Shown here: piece after piece, positions 11,002 through 21,731 of the stretch
How the letters are laid out: every line of letters begins with the position of its first letter
Position numbering within the stretch: the first letter of the stretch is position 1
Source of the DNA: Diplosphaera chodatii
Lineage: Eukaryota; Chlorophyta; Trebouxiophyceae; Prasiolales; Stichococcaceae
NCBI GenBank assembly: GCA_032358165.1
Contig: JAALGY010000045.1
Location: 1-53,406, forward strand
Length of the DNA: 53,406 nt
Direction: 5' to 3'
Notes under the pieces: generated by a model
What the model was told of the DNA's origin: nothing
The model's database searches: none
The model's input: the letters and a program-made list of their open reading frames with translations, nothing else
Position numbers and translations under genes: made by a program

Positions 11002-12549
11002 GGGGCTAGGTAGAATAGCCCGTCATTTAGCCCGCCTGAACTAGGCCGTCGGACACGGGTCTGTCAGGCGCGCAGCAACGCACAGCAGGCGGCACACGTG
11101 AAAAGAGAGGCGAACGCCGAATGTAGACGGGACGTAAGCAGCGCGCGCGCCTATGCAGACATACACACGCGAACCAAAGCCCAAAAAAGTCGTGATTTGA
11201 TAGAGTCTCAACGGTTACCATATGGCAGGTATGGTGGGATGCCATGTTGAGGTGTGCAGCGTCAGGCTATTAACATGTGCGCCTGAATGATGCCAAGATG
11301 CCAAAGCTCATGTGGCACCACATGCTGCAGGATATCGGTGTTCAGCAAAGTGTTGCACTCCAAAGCTGCCGCTGTGCACATCATGCAGGTGACTTCTCGA
11401 GGTCAGATCTGTGTCAACCTTTGTGGGCACATTGCATACCACATGTTACTCGCCTGCGCACGCAAGCAACCTCAAGACATGTGCGCGAACATCATTGACG
11501 TGGAGCATGCTTACTCTGGGCACACGGTAATTTTCTTATGCCCACAGTGTGTGCTTTACAATGCCATCCCAGATAAGAGCACGATAGGTATGCCAGCATA
11601 TGGAGTTGGCAAGCGGGCGTCGCAGCGTCAGTGTTGCAAGCAACCGGTATGATGTGTCCTGCAATCTCACGAGATACATATTTTAATGGCACAGCATGCA
11701 CTACAGTACCGCGCACACCCACCGATGCAGGAGCAACAACACTAGAGCTCCTACGATCCAATGCGCATCGTGGCACCAAGCATCTTGGCAATACCTTTGA
11801 CAGGTGAGGGATGCCCATGCCCATGCGGGTGACGACGGCATGTGTACGCCTACTTGTGCTGGCCGAGGTCACAATGAGGTCGGCAGATGGCTCATTGAGT
11901 GTGCATCAAACGTTCAATCTGTAGCAGATGCATCTATCATGTCAGACCTTGACTGAAGTTACAATGCTTGGTAGAGCATTTGACATTTGCAGATATTGTG
12001 TCAGTTGTTGCACCGCTGCAATGTAGCAGCCGGATTCGAGTCAGCATGTCATCTGTATGTATCACAGACACACATTTGATGTAGGTGTTGCTGCTGGCCG
12101 GGTGTGCCGGTCAGCTCACACACGCCCAGCAGGCTGACTGAGGGTATGGGCAGGTGCGCGGATGAATGTCCGTGGATCTGGCTGGCCAATGTCTGTCCAT
12201 TGTAGCAAAAGCGGCGTCATAACCTGATTACCCTGTAAACAGTTGTTGGACGGATTATGTGAAGCCGTCACTGCAAACGCAGTACCACGCAATGTTGGCC
12301 GCCTGCTGCACTGTATCATGAGGTATGCATGCACCATGTACACTTCATGCTTGTATTCACAATCACATGTCAAATGCAGGCGCTGCTGCTGTTTCTGCCC
12401 ATCATTGCTGGTCGTAATGTCAAGTACTTGCATGATCAAGCACGTCCAATAGCATGTATCGCATGTGCAGGGCCGCTGATGTCAGGGCTTCTTCAACAGT
12501 CAACGACGCCAGCCATCATATGTTAAAGTTGTCTAGTCAACAAGACTAG
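11002..12549. other. No exon recognised upstream of DNA polymerase delta
   Basis: Open frames such as 11287-11652 (+) and 11492-11872 (-) show no motif. The missing 5' exons of the polymerase gene should lie here, encoding the N-terminal domain and exonuclease motifs Exo I and Exo II. I searched the three plus-strand frames by eye for the F-D-I-E and N-x3-F-D signatures and did not find them. Confidence 0.45.
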
Positions 12550-15500
12550 ATGTCCACCATTCGATCATCTCAGATCTTCAGCATGGTAACGTCGAGTCCC
12601 GGCGGCGGCTGGCTGTGTACTGCCTCAAGGTAGGTGCTCAGATCGAGGGCGTTTGAGTATCGTTAGAGTGGCTGCGCTCGACAGCTATCTGAAACCGCAA
12701 AGGGCACTACACATGCCGGCAGACGTTGACATGTCACCAGTGCGCCTTGTACAGGACGCATACCTGCCGCAGCGGTTGGTGGACAAGCTTATGTACATGT
12801 TCAACTACCTGGAGATGGCTCGTGTCACAGGTGCACTGTCTGCTTGTAATATTTCCCCAAAAAACACACTGATATTGGCTGCATGCCGTGCACCATACAT
12901 GTTTCATCGATGTGTTTGTCACGCTAATCAGGAGTGCCGATGTCGTTTCCTGCTGACGCGAGGCCAGTCCTTCAAGGTGTTCAGCCAGCTGCTGCGCAAG
13001 GCGCGGCAAAAGGGCCTCGTCATCCCCTTCATGAAGGTGTGCCGACAGCGAAACTTCACACAGAATGCCAGCCTCACAATGATCTGAGGTCGCCCCTGTC
13101 ACTGTGATTGAACAAGGAATTCCTCCAGGAACATCATATGTGAGGATGGATATGGTCTGTCTTCTGCGCAGCCTCAATGCGGCAATCCAGATGCCATTGG
13201 ATATGAAGGCGCAACGGTGCTTGATGCCAAGGTTCGTAGTGGTTGCTGTTGTATCACCATCACTCTTTTGCTTGAGATGCTCGTTAAGGAGATGTGTCAA
13301 GCACTTAAGTTCACGAATCACCTGAGTGTAGGTAGGGTACTACCGGCAGCCAGTGGCGACATTGGACTTTGCCTCGCTGTACCCATCCATCATGATGGCG
13401 CACAACCTGTGCTACTCCACGCTGCTGCCTCGGGAAGCGTGCGTCTCGCTGCCCAGATAGATGCTTTTTGCACAATGCCCAGTGTTGCAGCATATCACAT
13501 CACCTGCGCTGTGCCAAGTCGCCCACAGGCGATTGCTTTGTCAAGCCGCACCTGGAAAAAGGGCATTTTGCCTGAGATTCTGGAGGAGCTGCTGGCCGCG
13601 CGCAAGCGGTGCGCTTGTGTGGTCGTTCTGCTGCCTCTGTGAGATGTTCATGTGAGATGACCAGCAACGCAGGCTGACCCATCATCGTCTGTGCTACGGT
13701 TCCAGACATTGGCAAATGATGTTAATCAGGCAATGTGCTGCTCTCATCACTGCAGAGCCTCATAGTGCTGCTGGTAGGGCTTGACTGACCACTCAATCCA
13801 GCTCAATTCGCCTGCCTCCTGCCTGCAGGGCCAAGGCAGACATGAAGACAGAGACGGACAAGTTCAAGCTGGCTGTGCTGGATGGGCGGCAGCTGGCGCT
13901 GAAGGTGTCTGCCAACAGGTATGCAGTCATATACGTTGCACTGATTGCTTCGGATATTGTAAGAGTGTATGTAGCAGTATTGGACCCTGCGCTGAGATAT
14001 CGTGATACTTCGTCATGAAATCCAGTGTGACGTATCCCGCATGATGCAGTGTTTATGGCTTCACGGGTGCCACCATTGGCAAGCTGCCGTGCCTGGAGAT
14101 CTCCTCGTCCACCACTGCCTACGGCCGCAACATGATCGAGGCCACAGCGTGAGTCGGCTGCATATAGGGAACAGCAGCGTCACCGCCTTACTGTCAGCGT
14201 TGCGCAATGTGCTTCAGCATTCCCAGGATATGGCACTAGGAAACTGTTGGAGCCGTTGTTGTGCAGGGCGGCGGTACGGGCCAAGTACAACCGAGCCAAT
14301 GGGTACGAAGCTGACTGCGATGTCATCTATGGCGACACCGACTCTGTCATGGTCAACTTCAAGGTGCTTCGCGACTCAGACCGTGACTGGTCATGTGCAG
14401 CAAAGTGCCTGTCTATATTCAGCGGCTGTACTCTAGGCAAGCGATTTTCCATATGCAGTTGCTGCAAAGATACTGCCACTGCCTCGGGCCAGATGACTCG
14501 GAGGGTGCTAGCAAGGTCTGATCGTGAAGTATTTTTCTGTTCGACTTTTGGCAAGTGCCAGACATCGCGCGGGCGATGGAATTGGGACAGGAGGCGGCGC
14601 AGCAGGTGTCCGCCACCTTCATCAAGCCTATCCGCCTGGAGTTCGAGAAGGTCCAAGTCTTGTCTGCGTACTGCTGCCGCACAGGCGCCTGAGCACCCTT
14701 GTGGGTTTTGTTTGCTTTTCACAAATCCACCTCCTTCTCTAGTCCTTACACCGGCATGCGTTCTGAATATGTGGCATCGTCTGGACCTGTGCAGGTGTAC
14801 TGCCCGTACCTGCTGATCAGCAAGAAGCGGTATGCAGGCCTGCTGTACACCAACCCCGACAAGCACGACAAGATGGACTCCAAGGTGCATGGAGTGCCTC
14901 GCCTGCAGGCATCGCGCTCAGGCACCTGTCAAGTGCACAGTGCACAGCTCCGATTTAGTGCCGAGCGATTGTCTCACCCAAAGTGTCGTGAGCTTAGGGT
15001 ATTGAGACGGTGCGGCGCGACAACTGCCTGCTGGTGAAGAATGTGGTGACGACCAGCCTGGAGAAGATGCTCATCGAAAAGGTCAGCACTGCCACCGGCA
15101 CACATGAGTGATGCCTTACAGCTCCTTTGAGAATATTTCGAATTAAAATGCCGAATGCAGTTCTGCACCGCATGCAGGACGTGGAGGGCGCCGTGTCATA
15201 TGTAAAGGGCGTCATCTCGGACCTCCTCATGAACCGCATGGACCTGTCGCTGCTGGTGGTCACCAAGGTAAGATCAGATCATGGCATGACGAGCCGCGTC
15301 ATACCCCGGCTGCACAGCCACTCCGACTGGCTCGGCATGTCGACTCATGAAGGCCCCGACTCCCTGAACGTCCAAACTGTTTGGGTCAACGAATTGCCGT
15401 CAACGTTGCAGGGCCTGACCAAGGCGTTCGACGACTACAATGCCAAGGGCGCGCACGTGGAGCTGGCCAAGAAAGATGCTGAAGCGGGACCCGGCAACCG

Positions 15501-16748
15501 CCCCCACCATCGGCGACCGCGTGCCCTACGTCATCATCAAGGTGGGCTCGAAGCCTGGACTTTGCTGGTCCGATGCCGATGTGCAGCACATGGCACGCAT
15601 CACAGCCGCAACCATTGGCCACTCCCTGCCAGCAATGTTGTGAGGTGTCTTGAGACATCCAGCTGCTCCTTGTTCGACTTGGACCAATCAGTTTGACGGC
15701 ATACTTTGCATGTCTGCCCTGATGTATCCTTCAATAGCGAGCTGCCTGACAGACATGCTATCCACAGGATACTCGTGCGTGTCGCAGGGTTCAAAATCCG
15801 TGTTGTCCGATGGTTTACAGGCAGCCAAGGGCGCAAAGGCGTGGGAGAAGGCGGAGGACCCGATCTATGCGCTGGAGCACAACCTGCCCATCGACTGCCA
15901 GCACTACCTGGAGCACCACCTGTCGCTGCCGCTCACCCGCATCTTCGAGCCCATCATGAAGAACGCCAAGGAGCTGCTCAATGGTGCGGAGGCAACCTGA
16001 TGTCCGATATGCTTCAAACACAGTAGTGATCCACAATGCCACCCGCATGCATATAGAAATACATCCACACATCCATCCAGCGGTGCGTTACAATCCCAGG
16101 AGTTTCTCGAAGGAAGTTGCTGCTTCGCAACAGGTGCCCACACACGGTCCATTGCGGTCACGACACCCTCAAATGCGTCTGGCGGCATCATGAAGTTCGC
16201 CAAGAAGAAGCTGGCGTGCCTCAACTGCAAGGCGCCCATTGCCAGCGGCTCCCTGTGCGCGCACTGCAGTCCCAAGGTGGGCTGCCTGCTGATCCCCATC
16301 CGACAATTCAGTGCATGTTGGACTCAAGCCTGCCTAACAGACACATCCAGTACTATCCTTTGTTGCGGGGACAAGCATTGGGGTGCTGATTGCAAACAGC
16401 ATGTATAAGATGGTTTTGCTGTTGCCAAGCAGGAGGCGGAGGCGTTTCAGCGGTCAGTGGCAGCAGTGAACGAGCTCGAGTCACAGTCTGGCGCGCAGTG
16501 TCAGCGCTGCCAGGGCTCCCTGCACCAGGTATGCCACCTGGAGTGTTTCTGTTTGCCCGTCTGGTGTCGGCTTCGATCGATGACTGTCACTGGAAAGTAT
16601 GCGGCGTGCTTATCAACTGCTCTCTGACACGCAGGATGTGCTGTGCACGTCGCGGGACTGCCCCATCTTCTACCGCCGCAAGAAGGTGCAGAAGGACCTT
16701 GCGGAGGCGCACGCTGTGCTGTCGCGCTTTGGCGACGACGACTGGTGA
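12550..16748 (+). CDS. POLD1: DNA polymerase delta catalytic subunit (5' part missing)
   Basis: This is the replicative B-family DNA polymerase, which in the nucleus acts with PCNA and proofreads. About 18 exons can be read: 12550-12629, 12755-12830, 12932-13036, 13172-13231, 13332-13438, 13529-13608, 13829-13918, 14050-14148, 14267-14363, about 14556-14650, 14795-14884, 14998-15081, 15178-15267, 15412-15541, 15821-15983, 16134-16276, 16433-16528 and 16635-16748. Landmarks in order are the Exo III region (YCLKDAYLPQR), motif A ([10 protein letters not shown]), motif B ([15 protein letters not shown]), motif C (YGDTDSVMV), KKRYAGLLY, zinc module CysA (CLNC, CAHC) and the iron-sulfur module CysB (CQRC, CTSRDC). 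The ending FGDDDW then TGA is family-like. Human POLD1 has roughly 500 residues before this point, and they were not found. The exon at 15412-15541 has a one-base frameshift near 15473. Confidence 0.93.
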
Positions 16749-16784
16749 TGCCAGAAGCAGCAGGATCAGAGGCAGAGGCCAGCG

Positions 16785-16876
16785 GCAGCAGCAGCAGCAG
16801 CAGCAGCAGCAGCGCCTGCGCCAGCAGCAGCAGCAGCGGGCACGGCGGCAGCGGCAGCGGCAGCGGCAGCGGCAGC
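16785..16876 (+). repeat. CAG/CGG trinucleotide repeat in the POLD1 3' region
   Basis: About 90 bases of AGC repeats, drifting into GGCAGC, begin 37 bases after the polymerase stop codon. The tract gives poly-Gln, poly-Ala or poly-Ser in every frame, so it makes spurious ORFs on both strands. It most likely lies in the 3' untranslated region. Confidence 0.85.
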
Positions 16877-16899
16877 AGAGATGGCGGGGGCTGCTGCCC

Positions 16900-17901
16900 T
16901 AGGATGTGGGAAGTGTGACAAGTCTGAGGGCAGCCAGCAGAACTTGAGCAGCAACAAACTGCCATACTGTACATGCTTCATGATGAAGGTAACGGTCACA
17001 CCCTGGTTTGTGTGGTCAGTGCCGGCCTTGGGGGAACACAGCGTGCATCGCCCTGATTATATTGTGTGCTCGACTATTACGGCGCTGAGGTGCAGACGGC
17101 AGCGACACGCAAGCAGGCGCGTTGACCTGAGCGGTGCTCCCCAACGGTTGAAGCACTATGTGAGAGGACCATACGCAAATGCCATGTCAACTCGGTTTGC
17201 GCGTCGACGACAAGGATCAAGCGAGTTGCCTAGCCACTTGCGATGTGGTCTTGTAGCCTCTGGCAGCTGAGCACGGCCACTGCCGCTGGCCACATCCCCC
17301 TCAGTACGCTGACTGCAACCAGCCCAGAGCTGCTGTTCTTCTTCAACTGTCAACGCGGTGACCGCATGTCGTGCCAGGCTTGACAACAAGTAGTTTGGAG
17401 CCCATACACGCACAGCACGGTTTAAATGGTATATACACCGAACCAAGGCGCATGGCCGCCTTGCTTGCAGTAGAGTGGGGCACTGGCGACAACGTCCCTG
17501 GCCCCACTCCTACTGCTGGCCACTGCGATGCTCTGAATCGCAGAGCATGATCTGACAAGCATCTTTCGTCCGCTGCAAATTGCAATTCTTTATGTCACTA
17601 CATCGCAAAAGTGCAGGTTCACCCCAACAGGTGATCTTAGGGGTTGTCCCTCGGCTCTTCGTTTATTGCAAGACGCTGCCATGTGACCTCAGAGGAAGTT
17701 ATTGTGCGAGGGTTTGGGATGTAGTGCGTATGTCCATGAGCACTTGCAAACCATGTACATATAGATTCGACTGTTACTGGCGCATGTGCGTGTTGAAAGC
17801 GTCCTATTACAGTATCTTGCCATTTCATCACATCGGTCCATGTACACGGTTGCAACAAGCGACACTTCCAAACACCAAGCAGCAGCGTGATGCCACATGA
17901 C
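16900..17901. other. Intergenic, no gene recognised
   Basis: Only short frames without motifs are present on both strands. It lies between two convergent genes, so 3' untranslated sequence is the simplest reading. Confidence 0.4.
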
Positions 17902-19697
17902 CTACATGGGCTGCACACAGACGAAGCTTTTGCGATTGCCAACGGACATGACCAGGTCTTTTTCAACAATGCGGAAATCACGGAAGCCATGTGCCACACC
18001 ACCAGGGAATTGGATGTCCGCTCGCCCGTCATTGTCCTGCAAGCGCACTCTGCAGGTGATGTTCATAGTGGGATTGTAGTAGCAGATTGCATTGCATGAA
18101 GCGCCATCGGGAGCGTGTGAAACGAGGCCAGACAAGCAACACTACTTGTGTTCGCATTCTGATGACTGCACGCCATGTGTGCCTGTGGAATAGCTTGACC
18201 CCACTAGTCACTGGTATCGTCCTCCCAATGGCTTTGCAAAGGGGCATGTAGCTAACGAGGGTTTGTCTACGCTTCATTGACGCATCACTAAGGTCGGATC
18301 GATCCTTCAGGATGTGGCCCAGCTCGGGCGCCATGTAGCATGCGCCGTACGGGCGTGCCCATGTTAGAGCGCGTGGCAGACCGACTTCGGACGCACAAAG
18401 CAACGGTGCCAGCCCAATCGTGAACTTCCACACGAAGCAAATCGTGAGAACTACATTATCTTCATCGTCCCATCCACAACCCCCCTTTCGGCACCAGTTC
18501 GACATTTTCTGCCGAGATTGCGCACGAGCGAGTGATCTGCACAGATGGGTAGAAGGTCAAGCCAACGCACCATGGAGGGGTTGTGATCCTTCAAAGTAGC
18601 CACCCAATGCCCGCTGTCCTTGGGGTGCTTTGGGAAGATCGCCACACCCGAAAAGTACACATCCTGCCGACCAGGTTTCTGCACAAGGAATTGTGTTGCT
18701 CAGCGTCAGGCAGCGCATGTGCAGCACACATGGTCACAGTCACAGTACATGCCTGCATGGCAATCATTTGAGGCTTTGCACAAGAACAACCTCGCCAGTG
18801 ACTTCATATCGGCCAAGTGTCTTCTGGACGCCTTGAATGCCGCCAAGTTCGCCACCGATGATCTATTCGAGAGCTCATTGCCGACGTCGTTCAACCAACC
18901 GAATGACGCAGGGCTGCCTCGACAATGGCCTGCTACCCGAAAGGCATGACTCATCAAATGCGCACCAGGGAACACACCTCGAAGGTTGCTTCTGTTGAGT
19001 ACTGGTCTGGCGAGTCAATACCCTGGAGCAACTCTACGCCCCGCAACTTCACCTTCAAACAGCAAACAAAGCGTACTTGATGACATCCATAGTGACCTGC
19101 TCTAGTGCACAATGACAACGGGGTGTGCATTTGCACCTTTGTGGCAGCTTACTTACACTCAGTTCACACCTTTAGGTCCTTGGGACCAAATTGGTTGAAG
19201 GTGAGCACGCCGAGTGTCACTGTTCCGTCAGTCTCCACATAGTTTGTACTGTTCAGCACTTCGCGAAACCGGCCGCGAAGGCCTTCTGCAGTGACCTGTG
19301 CACCAGCGCACCTCCACGTCAAACCGCAATGCCAAACTGTGCGCAGCATAAATTATGTTCGCTGCGTGAGCTGAACAAAGAATGGCAGCACATCCGCCAC
19401 GTGTGTGTATATATGCCTCACTTGCGGGACGACATCGTCTTGCACAACGCAGCAGTTGATTTCCTCCAGAAGCGGCATCGCAGCCACTGGAAAACCTGCA
19501 GCCGCATCTTTGGTCCGGATGACTTCTCTGAGCTTCTGCGTAAGCTCCTGCAACTCATCCGGTGATGCGGCTACAATAACACGCAGGTGAGCGAGCGGCT
19601 GTCGGCGTGCGCGGTGTAAGGCTGGGCGGCGTGCTTGTGGCCTGTTGATGCTGCGAATCACACTACCGTGCCACAGGTGCGAAAGTTGAGCCTGCAT
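17902..19697 (-). CDS. Plastid-type protein, possibly PAP/fibrillin-like
   Basis: The first exon, 19422-19697, starts at MQAQLSHLWHG and has a basic, Ser/Arg-rich leader of about 35 residues that looks like a chloroplast transit peptide. It is followed by a helical stretch (ASPDELQELTQKLREVI) and ends at a GTGAGG donor. Exon 19170-19295 contains ETDGTVTLGVLTFNQFGP. Exon 18978 to about 19053 contains KLRGVELLQGID. A possible exon is at 18820-18940, another near 18590-18680 (VYFSGVAIFPKHP). The last exon, 17902 to about 18052, reads ADIQFPGGVAHGF and ends EKDLVMSVGNRKSFVCV. The helical start and the final strand resemble plastid-lipid-associated proteins, which coat lipid droplets and thylakoids, but the match is loose. 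The middle exons are uncertain, and an antisense frame on the plus strand (18620-18949) also looks fairly coding. Confidence 0.45.
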
Positions 19698-20313
19698 GGT
19701 GAGGCTGTGGTCTGGTGACTGGTTTGCTAGACAAGCTGGAAGTGCGCAGCGACGTGCGTTGCGGATGGAAACTGTCGCCGGCGACACGACACAACCAAGA
19801 TCTCTTGGTGTCGTGACATCCTGTATGTTCCCTCGACACCAACTACTCCCTGCTGGCTCGTATTCAGATTTGATGGCAACCACATTATGGTGTGTGCGGG
19901 TGATATCTGCAGATCGATGACAATCAAATGGTCAAAGTGGTGCGATTGCATGCCGGTAGTAGTCCGATGCACTGCTGCAGTTGGCACACGTCGCACGTTC
20001 ACTGCCAGCTTGCGCATGTGAGGCATGTTGTCGAGTGGATGCTGCATCATCGCAGGGTCTTCCTCGATCCAATCCACTACTTCGCTGCCAAAGGTCCAGG
20101 TCCTTTCAGTAGGCCACAGCCCATGCCGTCACCTGCATTGCTTAGACAGCACATCTTTGCTGTCCTCCTGCCATGACCAAGCGGCTGATCATCACCTGCC
20201 ATACAGGCAAACCTAGGAGCATGGAGCAAGTTTTGTCGGCCACAACAAGTCCGCAGTAGGCGCGTCCACGTTGCCATCGCCTTAACGGTGCCAGAGTGTT
20301 TGCTGTCCTCGCT

Positions 20314-21507
20314 CTACAGGGTGGCCACAATGAAGCGCGAGGTGCTGGCAAACCCGCCGTCCTTCAGCAGGTCTGGGACAAACAGCTCCAATGGCTTCCG
20401 AGAGGACTTTGCGATGCCCGCGTAAGTGGCGACCTTCGCTGCTGCCCAACCCTGGCCCCGGAAAAACGGCGAGGGTTGGGGCTCACAGAACCATACGAAG
20501 GAGTCCAGCAGCGAGGTGCCCGTCTTGGCCTTGGTCGCTTCCACGTCTTCCTGCGATATCTTGGTCACTGCCTGAGCAAGGAAGCTGCTGCCGGGCGCGC
20601 TGGCTTCCGCTGTTTCCCACAGCAGCGTGGCCACTGCTGCAGGTTCGATGTACATGAGCAAGCCCTCGGCGACCCACACTGTTGGCAACTGGCGGTCCCA
20701 CCCTGCAGCAGCCAGCTTAGCGGTCCAGCCGGCATGGTTGAGGTCCGCCTCCAGCGTCACTCTACTGTCCGCCAGCAGTGGGTATCTCCAGTCCCCGACT
20801 GCGTCTGCTGTCGGCTGTGCGGATGCGCGGGGCAGCATCCTGCCCTTGGCCGCGAGCACATCACGCCTGTCGACTTCGAACCAGGTCACGCCCTGAAGCC
20901 AGGTGTGCCGCCAGACACGTGTGTCCATGCCCGCGCCCAGCACCACCACCTGCTTCCGTGCCATTGCGCCTCCAGGTGCTGTGTCTGCCCGCTGCAGCGC
21001 CTTCTGCAGTTTGTTGTCGTACCACCAGGTGCGCAGGGCGATATCGCGGACTGGGTGCTTCCGCCGCAAGTACGCGAGCGCCTCTGACAGCTGCGGCGGG
21101 GACTCGGATTCTCTGGTCACGTAGCCCGCCTTCACCTCTTCCCCGCTGGGCCCCTCCAGCATTTCCCGCACTTGCATCATGGTCTTCGGACCTGCCAGCA
21201 CGCTGGCAAGCGGGTCCGAGTACAGGCGGCCCTCCTCTTCGCTTTCAAGTGCCCGCATGGCTGCAACAAACCGCGAGGAGAAGGACACGATGCCGTCAAG
21301 CTCCTCGTACTGGCCGCTGTGTCTCTTTCGGTGCCGGTGGTTGAGCCACAGCAGTGATCCCCAAGTTGCAGCAGCCAGCAGTAGAGCGATCAGCAGGGGC
21401 GCGTGCTGCTGATCAAACGCCATTCTCGCGCTGTTGTGCGCCAACATGCGCGCAACCGGCGGACGTTTGCGCCCTGGTGTAAGTCGTACAGAGTGTGAAC
21501 TTAACAT
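20314..21507 (-). CDS. SAM-dependent methyltransferase, leucine carboxyl methyltransferase family
   Basis: This intact 397-residue, single-exon ORF matches the LCM/PPM1 class I methyltransferases. Family features in order are R-D-I-A-L-R-T-W-W-Y-D (about residue 155), the SAM-binding motif VVVLGAGMDTRVWR (about 190), the acidic strand end TWFEVDRRDVL (about 212), LEADLNHAGW (about 257) and WVAEGLLMYIEP (about 283). The C-terminal part is typical in length. Residues about 37-56 (APLLIALLLAAATWGSLLWL) form one membrane segment followed by basic residues, so the enzyme is probably membrane-anchored. The first Met is at 21507, and internal Mets at residues 21 and 29 are alternatives. Substrate is unknown, since members methylate protein carboxyl termini or small molecules. 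It is divergently paired with the gene at 21732. Confidence 0.9.
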   Translation of the reverse strand: MLSSHSVRLTPGRKRPPVARMLAHNSARMAFDQQHAPLLIALLLAAATWGSLLWLNHRHRKRHSGQYEELDGIVSFSSRFVAAMRALESEEEGRLYSDPLASVLAGPKTMMQVREMLEGPSGEEVKAGYVTRESESPPQLSEALAYLRRKHPVRDIALRTWWYDNKLQKALQRADTAPGGAMARKQVVVLGAGMDTRVWRHTWLQGVTWFEVDRRDVLAAKGRMLPRASAQPTADAVGDWRYPLLADSRVTLEADLNHAGWTAKLAAAGWDRQLPTVWVAEGLLMYIEPAAVATLLWETAEASAPGSSFLAQAVTKISQEDVEATKAKTGTSLLDSFVWFCEPQPSPFFRGQGWAAAKVATYAGIAKSSRKPLELFVPDLLKDGGFASTSRFIVATL

Positions 21508-21731
21508 GATAGCTATGTCGGGCCCTCTGATATCCCTGTTATGTCAGGTGTTACGTGTTGTTACGATAGTAGTAGTTGTGTTAGTGCCAGGTGTAACGCT
21601 GTAACACCGACTGGTCCCTTCCAGGTCAAGGAATCCTCAGGTCAATGTCCATACACATGTACACCTCACGCAGTTTGCAGGCTCAAGTTCATGTAGAACG
21701 CATATTGTACGGCTGGCTACACCGTGTAACG
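21508..21731. promoter_or_regulatory. Bidirectional promoter with repeated TGTTACG/TGTAACG elements
   Basis: This 224-bp gap separates two divergent start codons, so both genes must be driven from it. It holds TGTTACG at 21549-21555 and 21559-21565, TGTAACG at 21592-21598 and 21725-21731, and an inverted copy, TGTAACACC, at 21600-21608. No TATA box was obvious. Confidence 0.5.

Noticed and set aside
16501..16999. Gln-, Ala- and Leu-rich open frames on both strands
   Set aside because: They are products of the trinucleotide repeat read in different frames, and the real coding exon ends at 16748.
20296..21087. Long plus-strand open frame of 263 codons
   Set aside because: It is antisense to the intact methyltransferase, whose conserved motifs are all on the minus strand.
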